DNA of 64,000 nt from Clostridiales bacterium (GTDB taxonomy: Bacteria > Bacillota > Clostridia > Christensenellales > Borkfalkiaceae): positions 1-64,000 of the forward strand of contig SVIB01000004.1 of assembly GCA_015055505.1 (NCBI GenBank), in the 5' to 3' direction. The position numbers and the translations under genes were made by a program. A model generated the notes under the pieces. It did no database searches, had not been told where the DNA came from, and worked only from the letters and a program-made list of their open reading frames with translations. Below are positions 9,312 to 19,630 of the stretch, piece after piece; position 1 is the stretch's first letter, and each line of letters begins with the position of its first letter.

Positions 9312-10576
9312 GAATTTTAATTATAAGTAATTCTACTTGGGATGAGTCTAATAGTTTTGGTAATACTTTTTCGAATCTTTTTTGCGGAATGGATAATGTT
9401 GAAATTTACAACATTTGTTGTAAAAATGGAAAATCGAACAACACTATCGTAAAAAGAGCAATACAGATGACCGACAAGTCTATTTTAAAAAGTATCTATA
9501 AGTTTAATGACCCTTGTTGGGAAATAGGAGCCGAAGACAATAAAACAGAATTAAATGAAGAGGTATCACTCAAGGCAAGGAAGCAAAGACGGTTGATTGC
9601 GTTTATTATACGCGATATTATATGGAAGCTGGGAAGATGGAAAAAAAGTAAAACCTTAAGTGCATTTTTAAGTGAAACAAATCCGGAATTAATTTATTTG
9701 CCAATTTATTCTGCGCCTTATTTGTGCTGGGTACAAAAATTTATTGTTAAGAAATTAAAAGTCCCATGTGTTGCACATATTTCTGATGATGATTATGGCT
9801 ATAATCCAGGAATATCGTTTTTTAAAAAGATATATAAGAAAAAAACAAGAAAAGAGTTGCGTTGGCTATTTTCTAGATGCGCATATTTGGAAGTTTTTGC
9901 TGAAAACATGCAGGAAGAATATGGGAAAGAGTTTAATAAGCCCTGTTATTTAATAGGAAAAGGTGTTAATACGGAAAATTTATCGCCGATTGTATATGAG
10001 AATTACAAAAATGAAAAAATAAATTTAGTTTATACAGGCAATATCGGGGATGATAGGTATAAGGTTTTATATGAAATAGGACAAGCAATGGCTAAAGCCA
10101 AAATTAAAGGAGCTTTACATATTTATTCAGCCACACCGTTAACAGACGAAATTAAGGACAATTTTTCAAGATATGACACAATAAAGTTTCACGGTAAAAT
10201 ATCCAAGGATGAAGTGGATAAGGTTCAAAAAGAAGCTGACTATCTTGTACATGTTGAAGGGTTTACTGAAAATGCAATTTTTGCTACTAGAATGTCATTT
10301 TCAACAAAAATTATAGATTATCTTGTTTCCGGTAAACCGATATTTGCAGTTGGTCCTCAAGAAGTAAACTCAATACAAGTACTACAAAAAAACGGTATTG
10401 CAATTGTAGCAACTGATATAAGTCAAATAGAAAAAAAATTAAAAGCAATTTATAATAAGGATGTTAATTTGGCGGAAATTAGTCAAAATGTAGAGAAGTA
10501 TCTTAAAGAAAAAAGGGATATAAAAGTCATACAAGCAGGCATAAAAGAACGTATGGAAAATTTATTGAAAAAATGA
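9308..10576 (+). CDS. glycosyltransferase
   Basis: 'LVYTGNIGDDRYKVLYEIGQAM', 'FSTKIIDYLVSGKPIFAVGP'. Confidence 0.75.
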   Translation: MRILIISNSTWDESNSFGNTFSNLFCGMDNVEIYNICCKNGKSNNTIVKRAIQMTDKSILKSIYKFNDPCWEIGAEDNKTELNEEVSLKARKQRRLIAFIIRDIIWKLGRWKKSKTLSAFLSETNPELIYLPIYSAPYLCWVQKFIVKKLKVPCVAHISDDDYGYNPGISFFKKIYKKKTRKELRWLFSRCAYLEVFAENMQEEYGKEFNKPCYLIGKGVNTENLSPIVYENYKNEKINLVYTGNIGDDRYKVLYEIGQAMAKAKIKGALHIYSATPLTDEIKDNFSRYDTIKFHGKISKDEVDKVQKEADYLVHVEGFTENAIFATRMSFSTKIIDYLVSGKPIFAVGPQEVNSIQVLQKNGIAIVATDISQIEKKLKAIYNKDVNLAEISQNVEKYLKEKRDIKVIQAGIKERMENLLKK

Positions 10577-11769
10577 AAGTTTTACAAATAAACGCCGTGT
10601 ATGGTAACGGAAGCACAGGGGTTATAACTAAAGATATAGGTGAAATGCTAAAAAATAACGGTGACGAGCCGTATTTTGCCTATCAAACAACAAATGAAAA
10701 GGTAGATAACGGTTATAAAATCGGAAATAAGTTGGACTGGAAATTTCATGCTTTGTATTCGCGTTTGTTTGGTAAGCAAGCCTATGCAAGTAAAGGCGCA
10801 ACCCGAAGATTTTTAAAGTGGGTTGATAAAATAAAGCCCGACGTAGTGCATTTACATAACCTTCACAGTAATTATATAAACCTCAATATGCTTTGCAAGT
10901 ATTTAGCAAAAAACGATATTAAAACCGTGATAACTATGCATGATTGTTGGTATTTTACTGGTAAATGCTCGCACTATTCGGCGGTAAAATGCGATAAGTG
11001 GCAAACATCGTGCGGAAATTGCCCTCAAAACAAAACGGAAGTAAAAAGCTTGTTTTTTGATAATACTGCAAAGGTTTTAAAAGACAGAACGGATAATTTG
11101 AACAAGATTAAAGATCTAACCTTGGTTGGGTGTAGCAACTGGATTTCAAACGAGGCGAGAAGGTCCAAGCTAAAAAACGCGAAAATAACAACTATATATA
11201 ACGGCGTAGACACTTCTATTTTTACTCCAAGAGAGAGTAAAATTCGTAGTGAGTACGGTATAAAAAATGATGAGTTTGTTATACTTGGCATGGCGGATAA
11301 GTGGGTGCAACCGGCAAATCAAGAGATTGTAGAAAAAATCGTAACTGCATTCGGGTCTACAAAAATTATAATAGTTGGTTGTAAAGATTATCAAAAAGAA
11401 TATTTTTCAAGGTTCAAAAGCGTAATATCTATCGGCTACGTAACCGATAGAAAAAGGCTTGCGGAGATTTATTCTACTGCAAACGTTTTTGTGAATTTAA
11501 CGCACGCAGATACTTTGCCGACGGTAAATATGGAAAGTATTTGTTGTGGTACGTCTGTTATTACGTATAACTGTTGCGGTAGTCCCGAACTGATTGATAA
11601 CGATAGCGGATTTGTTGTTGATGAAAACGACGGAGAAGCAATAGTAGAAAGTATAAAAAAGATAAAAAATAATTTAATGCAATTCAGCGTTGAGGAAAAA
11701 CAAAATAAGTTTAACAAAGATAACTGTTATAAAAAATATTTAGAAGTATATAAAGAGGATAACTTATGA
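10573..11769 (+). CDS. glycosyltransferase family 4 (WcaC-like)
   Basis: 'MKVLQINAVYGNGSTGVITKDI', 'TMHDCWYFTGKCSHY'. Confidence 0.88.
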   Translation: MKVLQINAVYGNGSTGVITKDIGEMLKNNGDEPYFAYQTTNEKVDNGYKIGNKLDWKFHALYSRLFGKQAYASKGATRRFLKWVDKIKPDVVHLHNLHSNYINLNMLCKYLAKNDIKTVITMHDCWYFTGKCSHYSAVKCDKWQTSCGNCPQNKTEVKSLFFDNTAKVLKDRTDNLNKIKDLTLVGCSNWISNEARRSKLKNAKITTIYNGVDTSIFTPRESKIRSEYGIKNDEFVILGMADKWVQPANQEIVEKIVTAFGSTKIIIVGCKDYQKEYFSRFKSVISIGYVTDRKRLAEIYSTANVFVNLTHADTLPTVNMESICCGTSVITYNCCGSPELIDNDSGFVVDENDGEAIVESIKKIKNNLMQFSVEEKQNKFNKDNCYKKYLEVYKEDNL

Positions 11770-12836
11770 TTTTTTATTGCGTAGCCGCAATATTTCCCTT
11801 GCTTTCTTGGCTTGTTTACGATTTGCAAAGGACGGGAAAACAACTTAATAGCGAAGAGCAAGAAAGATTAAAGAAAAAACTTCTATTTATTGCTATATTG
11901 CCTATTGTCCTATTATTTGTATTAAGATATAAATATATTGGAGTGGATACAATTGGTTACGTTAGATTCTTTCAAGGAGAAATAAGAGGGTATTCTTTTG
12001 CCGACCTTTTGAATAAAGAGCTAATGAGAGTTGAAGTAGGCTATAGAGTATATGTAAAGCTTATTTCGCTATTAACTGATAATTATACGGTTTACTTTCT
12101 TATTAACGCGATAGTTATTTTTGGCGCGCTATATAGGTTTTCTTTAAAATATACAAATAACCCGTTTATTTTCTTTTATTTATTTATAACACTTGGAACT
12201 TATCAGTTTATAGAAACGGGTTTAAGACAAGCGTTAGCAATGACAATATGTCTTTGGGCTGTAGATTTTATAAAAGAGAGAAAGCCTATACGCTTTTTAC
12301 TTTTGGTTGTGCTGGCATATTTGTTTCACAAATCGGCAATGATCTTTCTTTTATTATATCCATTGTGCGCAATAAAAAAGTATAAGTGGATGATAATAAC
12401 CTATGTAATTTTAGCAGGTGCCTTTATTGTCGGTTTTGCGGCTTTTCAAGGTTTCTTTAACGAATTGCTTGGATATGAGTACGAAATTGAGGAAACAGGA
12501 AACGGCGGTATATTTTTAATGATAACAATGTTAATTTGCGGATATGCTATTGTTGTAATGAAAGGTAAGGACGCTGAAAAAGAGAATCAAACTGTAATTA
12601 TTCAAATGGCGTTAATGACAGTTGTTTTTTGGATTTTAAGACTTATATCAAGGACGGCAGAAAGAATAAGCTTTTACTTTATGTATGGACTATACGCTTA
12701 TTTTTCACAAACGGTAGATTATAACGATGCAAGAATAAAAACACTTTTTAAGTGGTTAATATTAGGCGCTTGTATAGCTTTATTTGTATACCGAAATTTA
12801 GGTATAGGTTATAAATTTTTCTGGCAAGGAGTTTAA
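11766..12836 (+). CDS. EpsG-family polysaccharide polymerase (Wzy-type)
   Basis: 'YKYIGVDTIGYVRFF', 'ETGLRQALAMTICLWAVDFIKERKPIRFLLLVVLAYLFHKSAMIFL'. Confidence 0.88.
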   Translation: MIFYCVAAIFPLLSWLVYDLQRTGKQLNSEEQERLKKKLLFIAILPIVLLFVLRYKYIGVDTIGYVRFFQGEIRGYSFADLLNKELMRVEVGYRVYVKLISLLTDNYTVYFLINAIVIFGALYRFSLKYTNNPFIFFYLFITLGTYQFIETGLRQALAMTICLWAVDFIKERKPIRFLLLVVLAYLFHKSAMIFLLLYPLCAIKKYKWMIITYVILAGAFIVGFAAFQGFFNELLGYEYEIEETGNGGIFLMITMLICGYAIVVMKGKDAEKENQTVIIQMALMTVVFWILRLISRTAERISFYFMYGLYAYFSQTVDYNDARIKTLFKWLILGACIALFVYRNLGIGYKFFWQGV

Positions 12837-12837
12837 A

Positions 12838-13812
12838 ATGGAGCAAAAGTTAAGTGTTGTCGTTCCGGTATATAATGCTGAAAAATATTTGAGTAAGTGT
12901 GTTAACAGCATTTTAAATCAAACGTATTCAAATATAGAACTACTTCTTATCAATGACGGGTCAAAGGATAGGAGTTTAGAGTTGTGTTATGAATTTGCAA
13001 AAAAGGATAAAAGAATAAAGGTTTTTGATAAGCCAAACGGTGGCGCGGCCTCGGCAAGAAATTTAGGGATAAGAGAGGCAACGGGAAGTTATATTGGCTT
13101 TTGCGATGCGGACGATTATTTTGACAATGATGCTTTTTCCATGCTGCTTTCAGTTATGGAAGAAAATAATTTATCAACAGTAGAATGTGTGTCACGTGTA
13201 GTTAATAATAATGGGGATGTACTTGTAGAAGATGCTAAGGATAAGTGTATATGTCGTAAAACAGCAGAAGAGGCTATTCGTGACATTTTTTTAAGAAAAG
13301 GGAATGTTCATTTGGCAACGCGTATTACAAAGTCGGAATATATTAAATGTTTGCAAATACCAGAAGGGAAAAGAGTAGAAGATTTTTATTTTACAATTTT
13401 GCTTTTATTAAATACGCAAGGAACTGCAATTTATAATTTTCCATTTTATAATTATTTGCTAAGTGAAGGGAGTGTTACTCGTAGCGGAGGAGGAAATATT
13501 TATTTTGATGCGTTATATTTTTATTATAAGTCATTAGAAGCAATAAAGGACAAAAAGTATCAGATACAGGAAGAGCAAGAATATTATTTGTTTAAAATGT
13601 ATTATCTACTGGCTGTAAGCCTTACAAGAAAAGAAAGAAAACAGTATAACGCCGAAATAAAGTTAATAAAGAAAGAGATAAAATTAAACAAAAATAAAAT
13701 AAAAGCTAATAAATATCTTTTACAAAAAGAGAAGATAGTTCTACAAATTGCATCAATAATTTTTGCAATGCCAAAGCTAATGTACAAGTTAAAAAATCGG
13801 AGAAAACAATGA
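12838..13812 (+). CDS. glycosyltransferase family 2
   Basis: 'LSVVVPVYNAEKYLSKCVNSILNQTYSNIELLLINDGSKD'. Confidence 0.95.
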   Translation: MEQKLSVVVPVYNAEKYLSKCVNSILNQTYSNIELLLINDGSKDRSLELCYEFAKKDKRIKVFDKPNGGAASARNLGIREATGSYIGFCDADDYFDNDAFSMLLSVMEENNLSTVECVSRVVNNNGDVLVEDAKDKCICRKTAEEAIRDIFLRKGNVHLATRITKSEYIKCLQIPEGKRVEDFYFTILLLLNTQGTAIYNFPFYNYLLSEGSVTRSGGGNIYFDALYFYYKSLEAIKDKKYQIQEEQEYYLFKMYYLLAVSLTRKERKQYNAEIKLIKKEIKLNKNKIKANKYLLQKEKIVLQIASIIFAMPKLMYKLKNRRKQ

Positions 13813-14720
13813 AAATAGCATATTTAATATTAGTTCATAGAGATCCATTACAAATTAAAAGACTTACAAATCGATTGCTAAAAACGGGAGATTGTTTTAT
13901 ACATTTAGATAAAAAAAGTGACTGTAAAAGTTTTTTAAATCAGTTCGGTAAAGAAGAAAGGGTAGACATTATATCTAAATATAGGGTGTCTTGGGCTGGC
14001 TGGACAATGGTTCAAGCATATTTAGAGTTGTTGGAAAAGGCTTTAAAAAGCGAAAAAAAATACGATAGATTTGTTTTTATGACGGGACAAGATTATCCCT
14101 TAATGACTGATGGACAAATATGTAATGAGTTTCAAGCTAATTTAATAACTGAATATGTAATGGCGTATAAAATTTCTACGTCTACTATAGCAACCGATAA
14201 AAACAAAATCTTAAAGAGATGGTATTTTGACGTCCCTTTTAAAAATAGATTTTTGCGTAGAGTGTATTTGAGCGTTATGTATCGTTTTATCACAAAACCG
14301 TTTACAAAGAAAGAGTTGTTAGTAAAGTTAGACGGAAAGAAGGTTGAACCTTACTTTGGGCAGATGCTATCAGCCTATACTAGAGAAGGTGCTTCACTAA
14401 TTCTAAATACTTATCATAATGACAAAGTGTTTAACAGACAGATGAAGAGAGTGCATGCTGCGGTAGAAATATATTGGCAAACAATTATTTTCAACTCAAA
14501 ATTACGAAAAAACACGATTCAACATGGTGAAGAGCATGAGATAACTGAGCATTTTGGTTGGGCGCCTCTTCATTATCATTCATACGATGAAGACACAGCG
14601 ATATATACGGAAAAAGACTTTGAAGAATTGAAAAATAGTGGCTATATGTTTTGTAGAAAAGTTATCCCTGGAATTTCAGATACATTGATGGACAAAATAG
14701 ACGAAATGAGAAAAGAGTAG
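13809..14720 (+). CDS. beta-1,6-N-acetylglucosaminyltransferase-like (GT14 / core-2/I branching)
   Basis: 'IAYLILVHRDPLQIKRLTNRL', 'FIHLDKKSD', 'FVFMTGQDYPLMTD'. Confidence 0.85.
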   Translation: MKIAYLILVHRDPLQIKRLTNRLLKTGDCFIHLDKKSDCKSFLNQFGKEERVDIISKYRVSWAGWTMVQAYLELLEKALKSEKKYDRFVFMTGQDYPLMTDGQICNEFQANLITEYVMAYKISTSTIATDKNKILKRWYFDVPFKNRFLRRVYLSVMYRFITKPFTKKELLVKLDGKKVEPYFGQMLSAYTREGASLILNTYHNDKVFNRQMKRVHAAVEIYWQTIIFNSKLRKNTIQHGEEHEITEHFGWAPLHYHSYDEDTAIYTEKDFEELKNSGYMFCRKVIPGISDTLMDKIDEMRKE

Positions 14721-14722
14721 TT

Positions 14723-15907
14723 ATGAAAAAGGAAGTATTAATAGTCTCTAGTAGTCTAAATATGGGCGGGTTAGAAAAGTGCCTTATAAACTTTTGCGAT
14801 AACTTTGATTATGATAAATATGAAGTTGATTTGTATTTGTTTAATGAAGGTAGAGCTTTACTTGAAAAGCTTAATAAAAACGTAAATCTTTTACCGGATT
14901 CGCCATATTATTCAACTGTTTTCAATAGACCAGTAGGGGATAGTATAAAATCGCTTTTTAAGCAGAAAAAGCTTGGTTTTGCTTTTTATAGAATTTTAAG
15001 ATTTATAAAAGCAAGGCTTAAATTAACGAATTTTACAGTAGGCGACTGGCGACAGATGAAGAAAACAATGCTTAATATTGGCAAAGAGTATGACGTTGCT
15101 ATCGGATATGAAGAAGGCTCGGCGTGCTATTTTGTCGCCGAATGCGTAAAGGCAAAGAAAAAAATAGGATGGATACATACTGATATAAAAAAAATATCGC
15201 CTAATAAGAAATTGGATAGCCGCGCTTTTGAAAAGCTTGATAATATTATCACGGTGTCTGAAAATTCATTAAATTCTTTAAAGGAAATATATCCTAAATT
15301 TTCCGATAAGTTTAGCGTAATAAAAATCCCCGGACTTATGAATTATAGGGAAGTTGATAGACTTTCAAAAGAAGAAAACGAAATGGATTCGACTACTACA
15401 AATATATTGTCGGTTGGTCGCATTGTTGAACTTAAGGGCTTTCATCTTTGCGTTGAGCCGTGTAAAAGACTTATAGATGAAGGTTATAACGTAAAGTGGT
15501 ACGTTGCAGGTGATGGCGATTACCGTGATATTATACAAGAAGAAATAAAAGAACACGCTTTAGAAGATAAGTTTATACTGCTTGGTAATAAGCAAAATCC
15601 GTATACCTATTATAGAACGGCAGATATAGTTGTTCAGCCGTCAAGCTATGAAGGATTTGGAATGGTAATATTAGAAGCAAAAATGTTTCAAACAGTTATA
15701 GTAGCATCTAATATTCCTAGTTATAAGGAAATGATTGAAGACGGCGTAAACGGAATTATAATAGAGAGAAATAAAGAGGATATTTATAAAGCAATCAAAG
15801 GGCTTTTAGATAACCCCAAAAAAATGGAAGAGATTGCAAAAAAGCCCATAAGTGGGAATTCTACAAATACACAAATTATGCAAGAAATAGAGGCCTTATT
15901 TGAATAA
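14723..15907 (+). CDS. glycosyltransferase family 4
   Basis: 'SSLNMGGLEKCLINF', 'SVGRIVELKGFHLCVEPCKRL', 'VQPSSYEGFGMVILEA'. Confidence 0.92.
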   Translation: MKKEVLIVSSSLNMGGLEKCLINFCDNFDYDKYEVDLYLFNEGRALLEKLNKNVNLLPDSPYYSTVFNRPVGDSIKSLFKQKKLGFAFYRILRFIKARLKLTNFTVGDWRQMKKTMLNIGKEYDVAIGYEEGSACYFVAECVKAKKKIGWIHTDIKKISPNKKLDSRAFEKLDNIITVSENSLNSLKEIYPKFSDKFSVIKIPGLMNYREVDRLSKEENEMDSTTTNILSVGRIVELKGFHLCVEPCKRLIDEGYNVKWYVAGDGDYRDIIQEEIKEHALEDKFILLGNKQNPYTYYRTADIVVQPSSYEGFGMVILEAKMFQTVIVASNIPSYKEMIEDGVNGIIIERNKEDIYKAIKGLLDNPKKMEEIAKKPISGNSTNTQIMQEIEALFE

Positions 15908-17369
15908 AATGGGTAAAATTAAATTGTTTTTTCAAAAAATAAATAGTTTATCGCCGGCGGCAAAGGCTTCGTTTTGGTTTGTTGTTTCTAACGTTATGCT
16001 CAAAGGCATATCGTTTATAACGACGCCTATTTTTACTAGGCTTTTGGACCCAACGGATTACGGTATTACAAGTGTATTTGTGTCGTGGGAAGGAGTAATA
16101 AGCATTTTTGCAACCCTTTCACTTGCCGGTGGGGTGTATAACGTTGCGCAAACTAAATACGGACATGATATTGAGGGTTACACCTCAAGCATGATAGCCT
16201 TGACGTTTGTTTCCTCTTTGCTTATATATACAATATGTATAACGATAAACCTACTTTTTCCGTCACTTTTTCAATTGAGTACGGGTTATTTAGTGTTTAT
16301 GTGGCTACAAACCTTTACTAACGCTGCAATAACCTTCTGGCTTATGCGAAAGAGGTTTATTTACGACTATAAAAGCGTTATCACTTATACTTTTATCAAT
16401 GCAATATTAAGTCCGGCAATAGCAATTCTCGCAATTCTTCTTTTCCCCAAAAATCCTGCTTATGCAAAAGTCATTGGCGCTGGTGTAAGCGGAATTGCAA
16501 TAGGACTATATTTAACTATATATTGGCTTGTAAAAGGCAAAAAGACTTATGAAAAAAACTATTGGGGATACGCCTTAAAGTTTAATTTACCGCTTATTCC
16601 GCATTATTTATCTTCAACGCTACTTCATTCTAGCGATAAGTTGATGATAAATTCTATGATAAGTACGGCAGCTGCGGGAATTTACGGTATAGCCCACAGT
16701 ATAACGGGATTAATAGGTATAATTACGCAATCTATAAATCATTCACTTATACCGTATACTATGCAATCAATAAAAAACGGTAATTTAAAGGGGTTAAAAA
16801 ACACTATTTCAGCTTGCGTTGCATTAGTTGCGACAGTTTGTGTGGGTGTTGTGTTGTTTGCAAAAGAAGGAATATTGATATTTGCGACTAAAGAATATAT
16901 AGATGCTGTTTGGTTTATTGCCCCACTTTCGTTATCAACGTTATTTTCTTTTATTTACGGCATCATAGGAAATATAATGTATTATTATGAAAAGACGTGG
17001 CAAATGTCAGTTATAACGATGTCAATTGCAGTAGTAAATATAATAACGAACTTATTAGGTATATATTGGTTTGGTGCTATTGCAGCAGGATATACAACAC
17101 TTATTTGTAGTATTTTACAAGTTACTGCGTATTATTTTGTGGTTAGCCGTTACGAAAAAAACCTTAATAAAATTATAGATTTGAGGCTGTTTGCTTTAAT
17201 TATTTTATGCTATATAGGGGTTATGATATACAGTATGGTATTTTATAATTCTTTTTGGTTTAGAGCGGGGCTTATTGTTGCGGTTTTAATAGCAGTAGTT
17301 GTTTTGCGAAATAAAATCATTAACGTTTTTAAAAACATGAAGAAAAATGATGAAAATAATAACGGTTAA
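15900..17369 (+). CDS. Wzx-type polysaccharide flippase (MOP superfamily)
   Basis: Multi-TM; 'FITTPIFTRLLDPTDYGITSVFVSW'. Confidence 0.9.
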   Translation: MNKMGKIKLFFQKINSLSPAAKASFWFVVSNVMLKGISFITTPIFTRLLDPTDYGITSVFVSWEGVISIFATLSLAGGVYNVAQTKYGHDIEGYTSSMIALTFVSSLLIYTICITINLLFPSLFQLSTGYLVFMWLQTFTNAAITFWLMRKRFIYDYKSVITYTFINAILSPAIAILAILLFPKNPAYAKVIGAGVSGIAIGLYLTIYWLVKGKKTYEKNYWGYALKFNLPLIPHYLSSTLLHSSDKLMINSMISTAAAGIYGIAHSITGLIGIITQSINHSLIPYTMQSIKNGNLKGLKNTISACVALVATVCVGVVLFAKEGILIFATKEYIDAVWFIAPLSLSTLFSFIYGIIGNIMYYYEKTWQMSVITMSIAVVNIITNLLGIYWFGAIAAGYTTLICSILQVTAYYFVVSRYEKNLNKIIDLRLFALIILCYIGVMIYSMVFYNSFWFRAGLIVAVLIAVVVLRNKIINVFKNMKKNDENNNG

Positions 17370-17380
17370 AGGTGATTTTC

Positions 17381-19630
17381 ATGAAAAAAAAGATAGGGGT
17401 TATTACAGTACATAATAATACTAATTATGGCGCAAATTTACAGGCGTTTGCAAGCTGTGAGTATTTAAATAAGCAAGGTTATAACTGTAAGTTGATTGAT
17501 TATACAATTTCATCGCATTTAAAAAGCACAAAGCTGTTATCGTGGTTAAAAGTTTCGTGGGATAACGAAAAAAACAAGTCTTTATCTCGTAAAATTAAGC
17601 TTGGAATTTCCCTTTTACTGTCTGCAGGTTGGAAAGGGAAAAGATTAAAGAACTTTAGCACGTTTAGAAAAAACAATATAAAAACGACTGCAAATTGTAA
17701 AGATGCTAAAGACGTGGAAAATTTAGGATTAGACGTAATTGTTTGCGGAAGTGATCAAATTTGGAATCCTACTATAATGGACGGGGTCAATCCTATTTTC
17801 TTTGGTGATATTGACGGAATAAACACTAGGGTTTCCTACGCTGCAAGTGTAGGTAAAGATAAATATAGTGAAAACGAAGAAAAACAGGTGAAAGGGCTTG
17901 TAAGGCAATTAGACTACTGTTCAGTACGAGAAGAGCAGACGGCAGATTATCTTTCTAAAGTGTCAAACGTTAACGTGCAAACTGTGTGCGACCCCGTATT
18001 TTTACTTGAAAAACAAGATTATGAAAAAATTATAAAAAAGCAAGTAATAAAGGGTGATTACGTTCTTCTTTACAGTGTAATACATAATGAAGAGATGTCG
18101 AAGGTTGCTCAGGAGTATGCAGATAAAAAGGGTTTAAAACTAATAGAAATTTGCGCAGGTAAAGATAAGAACGTTAGCCATAAACAAATTTTATCTTATG
18201 GACCTATAGAATTTTTAAGCGCATTCAAATATGCAAAAACTGTTATTACAAATTCTTTTCACGGAACGGCTTTTTCTATTATATTTGAAAAGGAATTTTA
18301 TGTGTTTGACAATAAACACGGTGGATCAAGAATAACGAACGTTTTATCAAAGGCGGGGCTTTTAGAAAGGCTTATTGATAGTAAAATAGAGAAGGAATAT
18401 AAGAGTATAGATTATATAGACGTAAAAGAAAATGTAAAAAATTACGTTCAATCATCAAAAGAGTTCCTTGATAAAGCTCTTAATTCTGAAAAAGAGAATA
18501 TAGCAAAAGACGCTTGCGTTGGGTGTGGGGCTTGTGTGTCTGTTTGCCCAAAAGACGCAATAAGAATGATAACGACAAAAGAAGGCTTTTTGCAAGCATA
18601 TATTGATAAATCAAAATGTATAGATTGCGGTTTATGCAAAAATGTTTGTCCCGCGCTAAACAAAGTGGAAAAGAGCGAACAGTCTAATAAGGTATATGCT
18701 TTTAAAGCGGAAAATGAGATTAGAAAAGAAAGCGCGTCAGGCGGAGCGTTTTATGCCTTAGCAAAAGCTGTTATTGATGGCGGCGGAGTTTTTTACGGAG
18801 CAAAATTATGTAATGATTTTACTGTTAAGCACGTAAGGGGGGAAACCGAAGAACAGCTGTCAAAAATTCAGGGAACAAAATATGCGCAAAGCAAATTAAG
18901 TGAATGTTATAAACCGCTATTATGCGATTTAAAAAGTGGTAAGACAGTTTTATTTTCGGGAACGCCCTGTCAAATTGATGCGGTTAATCGCTTTGTAAGG
19001 GCTAAAAATGTTTCTATTGAAAACTTGATAACTGTTGATATTATTTGTCACGGAGTTCCATCTCCAAAAATATACAACGAATATATTAAATGGCTTGAAA
19101 ATGAGTATGGAAGTAAAGTCGCCAAATATTATTTTAGAAGTAAAAGAATTTCTTGGAGGGGTAATTCGTGTTTGGCTGTTTTACAAGACGGCAGAGAAAT
19201 AAAAAACGACAAGAAATTAAACGGCTTTATGAATTTATATTATTCTAATAATATAACGCGGAAATGTTGTTATAATTGCAAGTATACGACTCAAGAAAGG
19301 GTTGCAGATATAACGATAAGTGATTATTGGGGAATAGAAAATATAAATAAAGAGTTTGAAGATGAATTAGGTGTTTCAATGATAATTGCAAACACTGAAA
19401 AAGGGAATGATTTATTTAACTCTATAAAAGGTAAAAAGATAAAAGGTAGTTTAGAAGGGGTTAAACAACCTCAATTAAAAGAACCACCTCAAAAGCCAAC
19501 GCAGAGAAAAGAGTTTTGGCAAGATTATGAGTCGGGTGGATTAAAAGCCGTACTAAAAAAATACGGTGGAGTAAAAAAAGATTCATTAAAAGAAAAAGCT
19601 TATCATTTAATAAGAGGAAATAAGTCATGA
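17381..19630 (+). CDS. fusion: polysaccharide pyruvyl transferase + 2x[4Fe-4S] / coenzyme F420 hydrogenase beta-like
   Basis: N-term 'VITVHNNTNYGANLQAFA...GSDQIWNP...SFHGTAFSIIF'; middle 'CVGCGACVSVCP' and 'CIDCGLCKNVCP'; C-term 'SGTPCQIDAVNRF', 'DIICHGVPSP', 'ADITISDYWG'. Confidence 0.92.
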   Translation: MKKKIGVITVHNNTNYGANLQAFASCEYLNKQGYNCKLIDYTISSHLKSTKLLSWLKVSWDNEKNKSLSRKIKLGISLLLSAGWKGKRLKNFSTFRKNNIKTTANCKDAKDVENLGLDVIVCGSDQIWNPTIMDGVNPIFFGDIDGINTRVSYAASVGKDKYSENEEKQVKGLVRQLDYCSVREEQTADYLSKVSNVNVQTVCDPVFLLEKQDYEKIIKKQVIKGDYVLLYSVIHNEEMSKVAQEYADKKGLKLIEICAGKDKNVSHKQILSYGPIEFLSAFKYAKTVITNSFHGTAFSIIFEKEFYVFDNKHGGSRITNVLSKAGLLERLIDSKIEKEYKSIDYIDVKENVKNYVQSSKEFLDKALNSEKENIAKDACVGCGACVSVCPKDAIRMITTKEGFLQAYIDKSKCIDCGLCKNVCPALNKVEKSEQSNKVYAFKAENEIRKESASGGAFYALAKAVIDGGGVFYGAKLCNDFTVKHVRGETEEQLSKIQGTKYAQSKLSECYKPLLCDLKSGKTVLFSGTPCQIDAVNRFVRAKNVSIENLITVDIICHGVPSPKIYNEYIKWLENEYGSKVAKYYFRSKRISWRGNSCLAVLQDGREIKNDKKLNGFMNLYYSNNITRKCCYNCKYTTQERVADITISDYWGIENINKEFEDELGVSMIIANTEKGNDLFNSIKGKKIKGSLEGVKQPQLKEPPQKPTQRKEFWQDYESGGLKAVLKKYGGVKKDSLKEKAYHLIRGNKS

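Noticed and set aside
17381-19630. F420 hydrogenase beta similarity suggesting archaeal/methanogenic metabolism
   Set aside because: FrhB-like proteins with ferredoxin motifs are common in bacterial EPS loci; context is clearly glycan synthesis.
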